Positions 11,353 to 23,199 of a stretch of DNA of 64,000 nt are shown here, piece by piece. Made by a program: the position numbers and the translations under genes. The stretch's first letter is position 1; each line of letters starts with the position of its first letter. The notes under the pieces are model-generated. The model made no database searches. It saw nothing but the letters and a program-made list of their open reading frames with translations, and was not told the DNA's origin. This DNA is from Beverwykella pulmonaria (Eukaryota; Ascomycota; Dothideomycetes; Pleosporales; Melanommataceae): positions 773,431 to 837,430 of the forward strand of contig BCHH01000015.1 of the NCBI GenBank assembly GCA_001599595.1. Direction: 5' to 3'.

Positions 11353-14300
11353 TGTTTCTCATCACCAATGATCTACATTCATGAATTTCGATCATTTGGG
11401 CCAGCAAGGGGGGTTTTGGAGCAACCCGAAACCCGGGAGCTTGTACATATTTCCATATCACACAGCTGACGCTGAAGCCATAGTATTTCCCTTTCTCAGG
11501 GTCTTGAAACGAACAGCGGGTCATCGAAGGTATAAGCTTGGATTTCCTGAAATGCCAATGCCGCCGGCATTGTCACTGCAATTAGATTCATATTTATGGT
11601 CGCCATCGGTAGCGACGAGAGGCGGGAAGCAGTTCTCGAAGGATGCATGGCAGATGAAGTCTCGGCAGCTACGTCTTTACAGCGGGGAATCTGCATGTTT
11701 TAAAAAATGGTCTTCCTTCCATGAGGCTATCTGATTGACATAGTTGGATGGGCGTAGAGCGGAGTGTAGGCAGAATTGGGTTGGTTTCATTATTCGTTTT
11801 CATTATTAGTCGTTCCTACGTAGATAGGCTATCGTTGGACATGGTATTGCACGGCCGATCAATCGATATGATATCCCTTCCTCTCTGTGTAGTCTTACTT
11901 GCCAATCTACTCGTAGGTGGTGTGTGTGTGTGTGTGCATTATGGATCGAGCAAACCCACCCTTGCCTCCTACATCCAGGGCTATGGAAACATGACTGATT
12001 GTGATGTTAAGACCTACCAATATCGAGATCTTCCTTAGGAAACGTATGTCGCTTTGATCTCGCTTCTCTCTCGCCATCCATTCCTTTGTCATACCAAGAT
12101 GATTATCTTATGGTGAGTCCGTTACTGCGTGCCCTCGCAGTGCGTTGTTCATTGGTCGCACGCCAGCCTTGCGTCAAACATCCCACGGGCCAGCCATGTG
12201 GCCCCATCAGTCCGCAGCCGCAAAAGCGACCTCGTTGCGCATCACAGTTTATCACATCACGACAGAGGGGTGTCATATTTAGAGCGTGGAGATCGTACCA
12301 GTACTTCCTCAAAAGCAATCGATCGGTGGTGTGATGAGCATACCAGCTCGGGTTGTATGTTCATCGTTGGCAAATAGGCGACTCGATGAGACGCGGCCGT
12401 GGAAGCATTTCCTGTTGGTCGGTCGATCAGTGAATGGCGTTGCAGCCTCGTATTCTGAGTGGGTAGTGTTGTGTGATGAGTATGCAATATTCCATCGGGA
12501 TGCTACTTTGGGTGAGGCCGGAACCGGAAATGATGGATTTGTAGGGTCCACTGGAACTGAGAGACAGTCAGGGCACACAAGCCTGTTTTCGTATCAGCCG
12601 TGCACTTCCGAGGGACGGTATGGAGATCGACCTCCACGGCCGGAATTGGCGCTATGGTACGTACGATGGGGCTGATTTGGTGGTCGTTATGTTTGGTAGT
12701 CAATGAAGTTGATTTGAGAAAGGGGGAAACGAGTATTACTTTGTTGCACCTATGAGCGTCAGTCATGTTACTAGGAAGGGTCTGAACTTGACTTACGCCT
12801 AGAGAAAGCGTAACGAGAAAAGAGAGACTAGGATGAGAAGTCGTTGATGTTTCCCTGTCTTCTCCATCGCAAGGGCTAGTTGTGTCGAAGGCTCGTCGAA
12901 TTTTTCGGTGCGCTAAAAGCATGGATTACTAACTTTTCACCGATCGTAATGTATTTAGTGTTAGTCCAAGGTTGATGCATGCTGGACCAGGTTCAAGCAA
13001 AGACCCACAGCGAGTGTTTCCGAGTGGTCAACTCGACCAGTGCGTTGTGGATGTGGATGCTACCGGGAGGGCGGTTCGCTCGCTCACCCTTGCCCTTACT
13101 CTCTACGACGGATCCTGTGTGGAACTGCAATATAGTAATACAGGACGCACCCGATCGTTTTGTCTTCTCTATGCTAGCATTAGGAATGAAACGAAGGAGA
13201 TATTGTGCTGTACACGAACTGAATCTCGAGAGGAAAGACCTGGAAAATGTAGTGTTAATCGGGCTTGAAGTACTGGATACCCACCAGCGTCGAACTGAAT
13301 TTCCGGCGGCTCAGCTGCATCTGCAGCATACAACAGTTGCGAATCCGACAGGGGGTATATGTTTCGCATGAGTGGGACATGGCTTTGCTTCAACGGATTG
13401 AACGTTGAATGGAGTACCAGGCGTATGGTTTGTTCTAGCCGTGGAATGCGAACATGGAACCCAAGACCCGAAGCATGGGTAGTCGAGTGGGTATATGCAG
13501 CTAGGGCGACAGATTGTAGGGAATATGCTATAATGCACTAACAGGAAAATCAAGAGTTGATTCAAGTCCCAAAGACGTCCAGTGTACTATGAAGGTCTAA
13601 TTGAAATTCAAGAGTGTTTACTTAACAGAGAGTTAGATGCATATGATGAAGCAAGCGAGAAGCCCAATAACAGTTGTGGAATAAGTTGCTCTTGATTCGG
13701 AGTTTGAAGTGTCACAGCCAGATGCAAGCCCGAAAATGAATTGTTGATGAACTATGGAGACCCAACAACCTTGGGTGTATTCAGGGTATGCAATGAAACA
13801 GTGTGCACAATTCCATCGTCTTTAGTTAGATGGATGGCCACGGTAGCGGATTAACTTTGCCATATCTTCAAGTAAGTCACACGAGCCTGCCTTTTAGACG
13901 CTGATGGATCGTTGTAGCGTAAAGAAAGGACACTGTGTTAAAAGAGACGAGAAAGAACAGTGTCATCCGATATCTGCACAAGAACAGCTATGCACAAGAT
14001 TTGAGAAAATTTGGGCAAGTTTCGCGATGCTCAGTCCAGGGCTAGTCACCGCCCCCCTCAAAAAAAAACTAAACACGCGGGAGGTTCGGGCCAAAAATAG
14101 AGAAGAAATCTCAACAGGATACATCGGGTGAACAATAGTTTCGGTCGGGTAAGAGCAGGATGAAGCAATTTCAAAATTCTCGGTTTATCTCGGGCGCAGG
14201 GTGTTGTGGTTGAGAAGCCGCATATTTCCGCCGTACTTGTGAGACCTTAACGAAGATCGGCAGTGATGTGGAGAAAATATAATGGCCGAATGACCAGTAA

Positions 14301-16192
14301 GATAGATGGGCAAGCGCTAAGGACGCAAGCCTTCTTAAATTTTTTCAGTGCTACTTGCGGGAGCTAGACGCCTTACAAGCGCCCGAAGCATGGCTTTTGG
14401 TATGACAGATCGAAGTGAATAGATGGCGTTGTGATGGCGCTGTGATGGCCAGGATATGTCACATGAAGTATGAGGGTGAGGTATCACAGAGACAAGGATA
14501 CACAGTGGAACCTAGATATCTCTCTCCCATCCTGGTAATGTTTTTTTCTCGGCGAACTCCCCGTTCAGATGACCGAATGCTTTGGCGAAGCTTTCAAAGC
14601 TCAAGTGGTCAGGAACACCGATATGATCAAGACAGAAATCCAGCTTCCTAAAGAAAGTTCAATGTAACTTCGTTCTAAGCATGACAGCAGTTGCATGGCG
14701 TGAAGTCAAGTTGTTCTAAGGACGAAAGCGCTAGCAGGTCTGTCCCAGTTGGGTGAGCAGGTAGCAAAAACGCAGTGACCATATCAAGGTCCGTTCATGC
14801 TGGACTTGAAGATATGTGAGAATGCTTCTTCCATGGGCGCAGCTTGCGATATGCAGCTTGAGCATGTTCAAGTCATGTGCGAATGGATCAAGATCAATCT
14901 GATACGATAACAAACTTCGACTGCAATGCTGTATTGTCGATCAGAATGACGTGCATGGCTGCATTAACGCAGCGCCCAAGTTCCCAAGATTCTAATTCGA
15001 GTATCGAGGGAGTTCCGAATGTGGCGCTTGGGCCATCAACTAGAAGGGAACCAAGTCCGAATCTACCCAAGACGGTAATAGGTCGTCTTGTAAAGATGCG
15101 AGTTGTGGGCGGGTAGGGCGGCGGCAAATTCCGCTTGATGGGCCTGATACACGCAATCGTAGGCAAAGGAAAAGAATACGTGGAAAATAGCCTAGCTGTG
15201 CTTCATCGTTCCAGGCCCTGGCTTGAAATCGTGTAGTGTACAGTAGCTGTGTTGAGGAAACAGTATCACAGCCGCTGCTAGCTGCGGTCGACGTTCAAGG
15301 GTGAGACCAACCTACAAGGTAACCAACCTCGCAGGAATGAACAATCCGAAAGTAAGATTTGCTTCCAAGTGTCATAACTCAGCCAAAACCTAATATTATT
15401 TTCTAATTCTACTATAGTCCAGCAGTTTTATGCTACAGCTCTCGCATGATACTAAATGGGTAAGATAGTCTAGTTTTGCGTAAAATTACGTAGTGGGAAG
15501 GGTTTTCGCTTATATCCGGAGAATTCGTTCCTATGAGAGGTAACAAATGCCGGACGATTGGGTGGTTAACAGAACCGGTCGTTTATTGGCTGCGTGGGAT
15601 ATGCAGTGTGGCTTGTACCGCATTCTTTTGCCACAATGGTGGTGTTCCCAGGCTGCAGGCCTTAGCGTTAGAGACAAATGTGAGCTGTCACCTCTCAACA
15701 ACAACAAGAGACGGTTCGAAGACACTCCTATGACAAGGTTCACCGCCTGTTACACAGACTAACATTTTGGAGCATATGCAGCCACCCAAGGGAGGCTTCT
15801 TCGGAAAATACAGTGCAGACAACGTTGTTCTTGACCGCAAAACTGCCGGTGCTGAGTATCTTGGGAGGCGTTCCGCTTGCACGTCTTCAGCCTTTGATTC
15901 CGCTTGTTGATTGGGAGAAGCTTACTGGTACCTAAAATGCGGCTACCTGTGCGCACCACAGCAAACTTTCCGAGATTTTGTGGTGATCCTCGGACGAGAA
16001 GCAGGGTTTTGGTAGGACTTCTCACGATCTGGGGAAAAGCAAGCGAAACCTTCTCATAGCTCGAATATCGTCGCTGGGGTCATGGAAGGTTCAAGGTCGT
16101 ACCCGAATGGCATGGCTTTTCACCAATAATATGACTCCTTGGGGAGACAAGGATCGAAGCAGGGCGAGTAAATAAGAACAGACAGCTCTGGA
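11353..16192. other. Long stretch with no supportable gene
   Basis: About 4.8 kb with only short overlapping frames on both strands and none resembling a known family. There is a GT microsatellite near 11920-11940. I could not recognise transposon ends, a tRNA or a decayed domain. Confidence 0.5.
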
Positions 16193-16199
16193 TATAAAA
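16193..16199 (+). promoter_or_regulatory. TATA box of the small zinc-ribbon gene
   Basis: TATAAAA lies 128 bp upstream of the proposed start codon at 16327, a usual distance allowing for a short 5' leader. Confidence 0.5.
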
Positions 16200-16326
16200 A
16201 GCCAATCTGTCCCAAGACAACAGCACAGCACTATCAATCTTTCCAAACTCTCTGTCGGACATCCCATCGTCCAAGTCCCATCCAAATTCTTCTCGACTCA
16301 ACAGTCTACCCTTTCGCCCACTCAGC

Positions 16327-16570
16327 ATGTACCAACAGACGTCCATCAACAAGTTCATTACTCTTTCTATGAATGGAGATGGGGAATTCTGTACCACCAT
16401 GCCGGTTCGTTAACGCCTGATTTATGAGTTATAATCTTTGTACCAGCATGATCAGAAGCTAACATGAACAGGTCCCTGGTCGCCGCTGCCCAGCTTGTCT
16501 GGAAAGAGGTGACACTGTATGGGTTATTCCAGGCAAGTGCTGTCCCCAGTGCGGTACTCCAGTCAACTAG
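16327..16570 (+). CDS. 58-residue zinc-ribbon-like protein
   Basis: Two exons (16327-16404 and 16472-16570; 67-nt intron with a CTAAC branch site 8 nt before the acceptor) give 58 residues. The second exon encodes RRCPACLERGDTVWVIPG, then KCCPQCGTPVN and the stop. The two CxxC knuckles about 20 residues apart look like a zinc ribbon, although there is an extra Cys beside the second knuckle. The N-terminal 26 residues are Ser/Thr-rich and unremarkable. The donor GTTCGT is weak, so the exon 1 boundary is the least certain part. No function is assigned. The gene stands alone in gene-poor DNA, with a TATA box upstream. Confidence 0.6.
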
Positions 16571-18131
16571 CGGCAGTTTGCAGTAAGTACCATCTCAAAC
16601 ATCCCCCAAAATACTTTCAGCCGGGAAAGTAGCTATGCTAACAGATCATCAGAGAGGCCCTAGGCGATTTTTGACCGTGCCACTCTTCGGTATTGTGCGA
16701 GAAGTCATCGTGGTATTCTGATTGATGGGAGTGTTTGGACTCAGAGGCTAGAGGATTGTCCGTTGCATTTACTGGTGTTGAACTTTCGGCGCGCTTCTTG
16801 TGGCTGCTTCTCCTGGGAATGTTTTAAAGAAACTGATGGATGAAAATTTCTGGCATTTCCTTGGTTTCCGAGGTGAGATTTTACGCTTCATCGGATAGAT
16901 GTTGGATGTAGAGTGAAAATGTAAAATTATTTCGGTTCGCAGGAGAGCACTTAATGATATTTGGGAATTCTTTTTAGCGGCAAGGCCTGGCAAGGTTGAC
17001 TAAGTGTTCATGCGGTTTCGTATCATCTCCTCACGACCATATTGATAAAATGCTGTTCGATGAAGCAAGATAGCAGGCCAAATTGCTTGGCGAGATATGT
17101 TATTGCCGACTGGGTCTTAAATAATGACGACGAGCGAGCACGGTGGCACAACATGTACAACATGGAAGTATGTGGTTGCCCTCATGCCAGAAAAGACTGC
17201 AGCGGATTTGCGTATGTGTGCCGAGTGTTCGTCCAAAGGAACCGACTAACTATCCATCACTAAACATAATTCACCGGCATCTTCGTGGCGCGAGATCATG
17301 CCCTGGTGTTTCCATTATAACAATTTAACCGCGAGCTTCTACCAAGCTAGCTCCACAATCGGACCCCTTCTACAATCGCATTCAGCCACGACTGAAAAGT
17401 TCCTTCCCCATCAGCACTCCTCACCCCTTTTCGTGTCGAGAGCCTGGAGCAACTGTTTCACATGAGCGCAACCAGAGTCCCGAATCTGTCCGCATGCGAT
17501 CCATGTCTGAAACTTGTGGTTGCCCCTTGCTGGGTTTCAGCTGGCACGCCGCGCAATCGGTCCATCTGGGCTGAGCAGAATTCTGTATTTGCTTTACAAT
17601 GCGAATCGACAAATGAAGAGCATCCCCTGGCTCAGGATGTGGGCAATTCAAACTAAGGAGGGCGGTTTGATGAGGGTGATCTCCACAAGTGAAGAAGGCG
17701 CTGTTGCTACGGTTTCCCGGTTCTTGCCAGACAGGGGCACCTCGCTTAGGGCCTTGACAAGTTGTAATGTAACGATGTGTCAGCGGCTCGATCTTCCACT
17801 CGATGCTGATTAGCGGAATGCTCGATATCACACATTTCTCTCTAAACAATGATTGAATGAAAGTGCTCACGTCAAGTGTAATTTGGTGTGAAATATGAGA
17901 TTATGAGATTATTTGCCATGAGTGGTCTTTATCGCACAAGCATTTTGCGGTGTAGTACTAGAATACCGTTGTTTTTGCACAATTTCCACTGTCCAGCCAA
18001 CCGACCAACAGCTCTTAATTTTTACACCACGCCGCTACCAACCACAACCCCAATTCTTTGCCCGCGTCCCAAGCCAAATTTTGGACATCTGCATAGCGAC
18101 GTTTTCGAAGTAAGCACTCAGGCCACACATA
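16571..18131. other. Gene-poor stretch
   Basis: No supportable gene or RNA. Open frames here are short and overlap on both strands. Confidence 0.5.
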
Positions 18132-18532
18132 ATGGCTGTCTCAGAAGCCCAAATTTCCTCCTCCTTGTTTAGATTCTCTCTCGGTAGATTTGGTACCACT
18201 GCACCCAATCGAGAGCTCCTCAGCTATATACGCTTTCAGATCTCATGTCGCAAGATTTCTCCAATGTCCTGCTTCTCGTGGTTTTACCCTTCGCGGCGTG
18301 GAAGTCAGTCCAGCTCGCGCTTACATGCGTTTCAGAACAGGGCCAATACGACATCAGAAAAGCGCGCTAACTTTAGACTACGATCGCTATCGCTGTCACC
18401 TTTAGTGCCTTTCAAACGAAGCAAGCCAGCCCCAACGCTATCCAAATCAGGTAAGCTCCCTAATTATACCTGTGCCTGGCTTGATCCTGGCACCACTCCT
18501 AAACAAACCCGCGCATCATCCTTTTTATCCGG

Positions 18533-19642
18533 ATGCATAAACACTACCTCCATCCGCACCGCACAGTCCAAACCCCTGCACTACCGCACGATACACAGCG
18601 GGAGAACTCGAAGGATCTTGATTCTAATACTGGAGAACAACACATAGCATCGACACTGCCCAACCTCGATCTCGGCCCCGAAGCTGAGGATGACATGAGC
18701 GTCCTCTCACAGACCACGAACGGGATCCCTCCACACACAACAGGCAAGTTTGCCATGCCGCCGTCACATTCTTCGCCTCGCAACGCATCCGGTCCACTGG
18801 CCGTTGACACCGCCGTCATGTCGCACGATCCAAACTCCATTACTTCACCATGGCAACGTGCGAACCCTCACGCCGTCCCCGCACCGCAGAACTCCAAAAC
18901 ATCACAATACATCGATAAAATCACCTCAGAGAACGAGCGCTTACGAAGAGAGCTCAGAGCCGAGAAACTTGCGCGGGAAGAGGAAGCGAAGCGTGTGTCG
19001 GCTGCCCGTTCGAAAGCCGAGGACTCCCGCACCGAATACCAACATCTACAAGTGCTCGCCGATGCGAATGCAAGGGCGATCGAAAGGAAGGATCGGAAAG
19101 TGGAAGAGCTGAAGGCCGCGCTGGAGACGGAAGCGAAAAGGAGAAAGGCCGCAGAACAACGGGCGGATGAGGCATTGAAGATGCTGGGCGATACAAGATC
19201 AGAAACCCAGCGGCAGCTTGCCTCGGCATACGAGATGAAGCATCTGGCGGAGACCAATGCGGAAGCCGCGAGAGACGGATTCAAGCGCATCATGGACAGC
19301 CATGAGAAGAAGCTCAAGACCATAAACGAGCAGCTGAACGAGCTCAGGAAGAAGCGCATAGAAGACGCTGACAAAATCAAGCGCCAGGCCATCATCAGCG
19401 ACCAGCTCCAGCATGAATTAACAAGAACACTACGAACCGAGGACAAGCTAGTCGATATGATGGGGACATACAAAAAGGAACATCGGAAGGAAGTGGAAGC
19501 TCTCGCACAAGAAGCGGAGCGGATGCGGATTGCCCTCCCAACAAAAGAGAAGGAAGCCCATGAGCTCGTCACAGAAATGCAGGAAACAAGAGACAAGATG
19601 AAGTGGGTAATGACACAAAAGAAGCGTCAAGAGGGCAGCTGA
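18533..19642 (+). CDS. She3-like coiled-coil protein
   Basis: A 369-codon frame. Residues 1-120 are Pro/Ser-rich and disordered-looking; from YIDKITSENERLRREL (about 125) to the end it is one long, strongly charged coiled coil with heptad Leu/Ala spacing. This arrangement fits the fungal She3/SWI5-dependent HO expression protein 3 family; the yeast member links type V myosin to RNA cargo, but filamentous-fungal members are mostly uncharacterised. An alternative model starts at ATG 18132 and splices 18450 to 18567 (116-nt intron, phase 1, matching frame), replacing the first 11 codons. I cannot decide between a coding and an untranslated upstream exon. ATG 18694 is a further possible start. 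Confidence 0.65.
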   Translation: MHKHYLHPHRTVQTPALPHDTQRENSKDLDSNTGEQHIASTLPNLDLGPEAEDDMSVLSQTTNGIPPHTTGKFAMPPSHSSPRNASGPLAVDTAVMSHDPNSITSPWQRANPHAVPAPQNSKTSQYIDKITSENERLRRELRAEKLAREEEAKRVSAARSKAEDSRTEYQHLQVLADANARAIERKDRKVEELKAALETEAKRRKAAEQRADEALKMLGDTRSETQRQLASAYEMKHLAETNAEAARDGFKRIMDSHEKKLKTINEQLNELRKKRIEDADKIKRQAIISDQLQHELTRTLRTEDKLVDMMGTYKKEHRKEVEALAQEAERMRIALPTKEKEAHELVTEMQETRDKMKWVMTQKKRQEGS

Positions 19643-20529
19643 GTTTGCCTGTACCGCGATAACGACCTTAACGACCTCATTTGGGATAGAAAGAATCTGT
19701 AGGATATTTGGATCAGGCGTTGGGACTGCGAGCATTACAGAACCTGGCGCTACATGGGATTATAATTTTTGGACGATTATATTTGTCATTCTTTTCAGGA
19801 GTATGCGTGATATAGGTCTGGATTCAGCGCTTCTGTTTTACGTATGTTCGTCTCGCCTTGAATGGCTAGTGCATACAGCGCATTTGCGATGCTCTCGTAG
19901 AAGTCGATTTAGCCACGAGAACGTAAGCGGCGTCTGGTTGTATATCTTCAATAATAGCTACTTGGAAGACTTCTTGGACTCTGAGGATGTCGCTCACGCG
20001 CGTTACTACTCTAAACCTTGACATTTGAGTAATAGTCTCGCAGATACCGGATTTTGGAGTCAAGGATTCGGCACTATTAGGAAGGGTATGCCCAATAACG
20101 TTTGGATGTACCATTGCGTAACCTCTCTCACAATCTCAAGGGTGTACGTGGTGTATTCGTCGAGATGCTGCCTGAATATCGCAGAGAGATAATCAGAACT
20201 GATCGTCAAAGTGGTGACGCGGCATCGAGCAGGCTAGCTCAGGCATCTTTATATGTCTACGTACACATAGTTGCATTGTCATTCTTTGGCTGGCATCGGC
20301 TCGACACACCTTTTCAGGAAGGGCAGAACATGGGTAGGAGTCATCGATGCGTCATCCCTTCTGGATGTTTGATAGCAACAGTAAAACTGATTTTTTCATG
20401 AGAGATACAAAGCTGGGCTGCTGGTTGAGTTCGTATAACTGGTGCCCCATAAATCAGTCCTCATAAGAGGTTAAAATTGTGACATTGTAAAAGCTATTGC
20501 ACACGTGGGGAGGCGGTAAATAATTTAAG
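19643..20529. other. Intergenic stretch
   Basis: Nothing supportable; short frames only. Confidence 0.5.
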
Positions 20530-20661
20530 GCTCGACGTTGTGTGCTCTCCAAAGCCCGGCACAAGCTCTCCCCTGCCGACTCGGAGAAAGAATTTGAGCA
20601 GCAGAAGGAACGCGGAATTGAGATGAAGAGAAGGCAGGAAGAGTATGAGAAGTTTGGGTAG
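20530..20661 (+). pseudogene. Unidentified coding-like fragment
   Basis: An open frame of 43 codons preceded closely by a stop and lacking an initial ATG. Its translation is strongly charged and helical (SKARHKLSPADSEKEFEQQ, then KERGIEMKRRQEEYEKFG), unlike the random frames around it. It could be the last exon of a small gene whose upstream exon I cannot find, or a relic. I do not recognise the family. Confidence 0.3.
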
Positions 20662-20989
20662 AAGGATATGTCGAATTTTATGGGCCGGATGCAGATGAAC
20701 GGTTAAAGCTAGTCAGGGGAGGAAGGTGAGAGAGGGTAATGGTTGGTGATTGTTGTATAATGATTTGACGGGTAATGGGTGTTGAGGCTTAGCTTCTACC
20801 TATATGGTTGATTAAAGTAATTTGCTTGGATGGATAGCTTAGGATCTTGAATCCATCCTCGAGGGGCCGTCAATGACTCGGATGCTAGGCTGGTAATCGT
20901 GTCATAAACGTAAATTTTTGCAACCGTAGGAAACGGATATCATTCCTCAAGTATGTACAAACGCATGCATTGCTTATGCATAACCAAAT

Positions 20990-21768
20990 CTAGTCCTTTT
21001 TCCCGAGGCCGTATCCTCGCTCGAACGGCTGCTCGCCCTTGATAGTGTTGGTCCGGAGCGCCTCCAACTTCTTCTCGTTGTCCTCGTACGCCAGCTTTTG
21101 GTACTTCGCAATCACATTGTCCATGTTGGCTTGGCTGCCGGCCACGACGTTGAATGGAGATCCGTTGTTCATAATCCTGGTCTCTTGTTAGCCTTCTACA
21201 CCCCATTATATGCCTACTCCCAGCCCTCCAAATCTCTCAGTACCTCACCTTCCAGCTACAATTACAACAAAGAGACAACGTACTCAGGGAACTTCAATTC
21301 TACATGCTCCTGCGGCCTTGTATTCATAAACAACACCCGATCCGAACCCGCCTGCTCCATCATCTGGACGTGCAGATCGTTGATCGCCGCTGCCTTCTCT
21401 TGGCTCTGTGTGTACTCGTTGATCCAGCGGGTGATGATTGCTGGCGAGTCGGCGCTCTCTGGTCGCGAAATGTAGTACAGGCCCCATCCGATAGGGAAGA
21501 CGGCAATGGTGCCCCAAAAGCCTTTCTGTGCGTCCAATTACATTAGCATAGCTCCTCATATGTATGTCTCTTGCGCGCAAAGAGTCTCGGCGTCCTAGAG
21601 AGCGGCAATGGATAGGTGAGGGGGTGGACGTACGCCGAAGCCCTCGTTGACGGGTGGTGTGTGGTGGGCGTGGGCGTGCTCATCGTGAGCGTACCGCCGT
21701 GGTTGGCGCGGGAGCGAGGTCCAGCCTTTTCGGGCTGCTGTCACTGCTGTCCTGCGGAGTGATTGCAT
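20990..21768 (-). CDS. Mitochondrial complex I 17.8 kDa subunit
   Basis: Three exons (21768-21634, 21525-21284, 21176-20990; introns of 108 and 107 nt) give 187 residues. The N-terminus MQSLRRTAVTAARKG is a basic, amphipathic mitochondrial presequence, followed by a His-rich stretch ending PPVNEGFG. Exon 2 supplies a single membrane span (FWGTIAVFPIGWGLYYI) and a helical matrix or intermembrane part. Exon 3 holds FNVVAGSQANMDNVIAKYQK and ends GLGKKD. This matches the fungal NADH:ubiquinone oxidoreductase 17.8 kDa accessory subunit first described in Neurospora. The start was placed at the Met of the presequence; the frame is open further upstream. It lies 307 bp from a divergent F-box relic. 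Confidence 0.8.
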
Positions 21769-22075
21769 TATGGGCGCTGTTGCTAAACGGTACGAGTTCG
21801 CGATCCTCACGATGATGAGCTTGGTGGAGGTTGCCCGATTCGAGCTAGAGTCAAGTTGGAATAGTGCACTTGGCATCCTATGCACATCAACTTTCGGTTT
21901 CCAAAGATCTCTTCCTGGTCACATGTATTTTCAAATTGCATTTGAATATGCTGCTATATAACATATACCCTACTCTGTTGTTTGTGGTTTGTCCTTCTAC
22001 GGCGTTGGGATTGAAGTATTCCACTTCACTCCTTCTAGGTTTGGTATCACAGGCCAAAACTTCTGGACGAATAAA

Positions 22076-22860
22076 ATGGCCCAACTCGACGATCTGAGTG
22101 ATGATATTCTCTTTATCGTTTTCGAATACGTAAGGCGATCTCAAATCTGTGCGACTTGGGCTATTGACTGGTTGCTAGAACGCGAACATTTCTCCATTCT
22201 GCAAGACGAGCATTTGTGAAGAGACATTGCAAAGAAACATGGTCAGTCTTTGAGATGGCTCTGCATTCGCGACTGCCATAGTTTCTTGAAAGAGGCCATT
22301 TACCTCAGCTGTTTGGACATCTTGAACAACCTCTTTTTTTCTAAGGCAGTTGGATATCAACGCCATGCTTTCCCACCAGGATGACAATTCATCTGGGTAT
22401 GTTCCCTCTGCTCAAACTCCTAAGGACAACATTAACTTTCTAAGAAGAGGGATAAGTTAATGCTTTTGTCACGTCTCAGTGCTCTTCAGCACCTGAAGTT
22501 ATATTCCAAAAATTTAGCGGTGGGGGCCAATGTCTGTGGTTCCGCGATCACCCCGAGACTTCGCATCACTTTATTATAGAGCTATGATTCTGGCAGTGGA
22601 AATGTGGGGGTTTAATTATACGCAACTTCCCCAAGCGTGTGCGTATAAAGTAGCTTCTCTATGTTAGCAGCAAGCCAGATGACGAGTTCGGGATCTGGGT
22701 TCATACAAAGTCAGACCTGATCAACTTGTATGCTGTCAGGTTTCCAGATTGCGATGGCGTCTTGTAGAGAACGAATATCTACACGAGAAATTTCCTCATT
22801 AAACAGTGTTTTCAAGATGAGGAAGGCAGTTTTATAGATCAACCCGACGGCTGGAGCCCC
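22076..22860 (+). pseudogene. Decayed F-box/leucine-rich-repeat gene
   Basis: The frame from ATG 22076 begins with an F-box-like segment (LDDLSDDILFIVFEYVRR) and meets a TGA at 22217-22219. The same frame then continues as RDIAKKHGQSLRWLCIRDC, the type of Leu-rich strand found after fungal F-boxes, up to about 22383. Another LRR-like piece follows at about 22461 (LLSRLSALQHLKLYSKNL). A CGA to TGA change would explain the stop. F-box proteins recruit substrates to SCF ubiquitin ligases. It could also be a spliced gene using the GTAAGG donor inside the F-box, but I find no convincing acceptor. Confidence 0.5.
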
Positions 22861-23199
22861 AGAAGGCATCGCTGCACGTGACACATACTTTAGATCCCTG
22901 CCAACCTCGGCAACTTTCTATCCATGCGACTCCGCACTCCAGCTCCCAGTTTGTCGACAACGAGGCACGGTAAGCTAAGTAATCTGTGCATAAGTTGGGC
23001 CGACGCTACAGTAAAACTCTCGGAGCCCCCGATATGTGATCAAACAACTTTCATTTCTCTTCTCATCCTTTTCCTGGGTCTCAAAACCTCACTCGCCCGA
23101 AACTGTTCATCGTCATCGTCGATCTTCAATTTCTATTTCTTGCTGTCGTTCTTGCTTCTTCGGTTCCAGCTTTTATATCGCTGCATCTGTTACAGAAGA

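Noticed and set aside
11381..15166. Several frames of 90-139 codons on both strands
   Set aside because: They overlap one another, show no motif or plausible splice partners, and have no consistent composition.
18868..19596. 242-codon minus-strand Ser/Leu-rich frame
   Set aside because: It is the antisense of the She3-like coiled coil; Ser/Leu bias is the usual mirror of Lys/Glu-rich helices.
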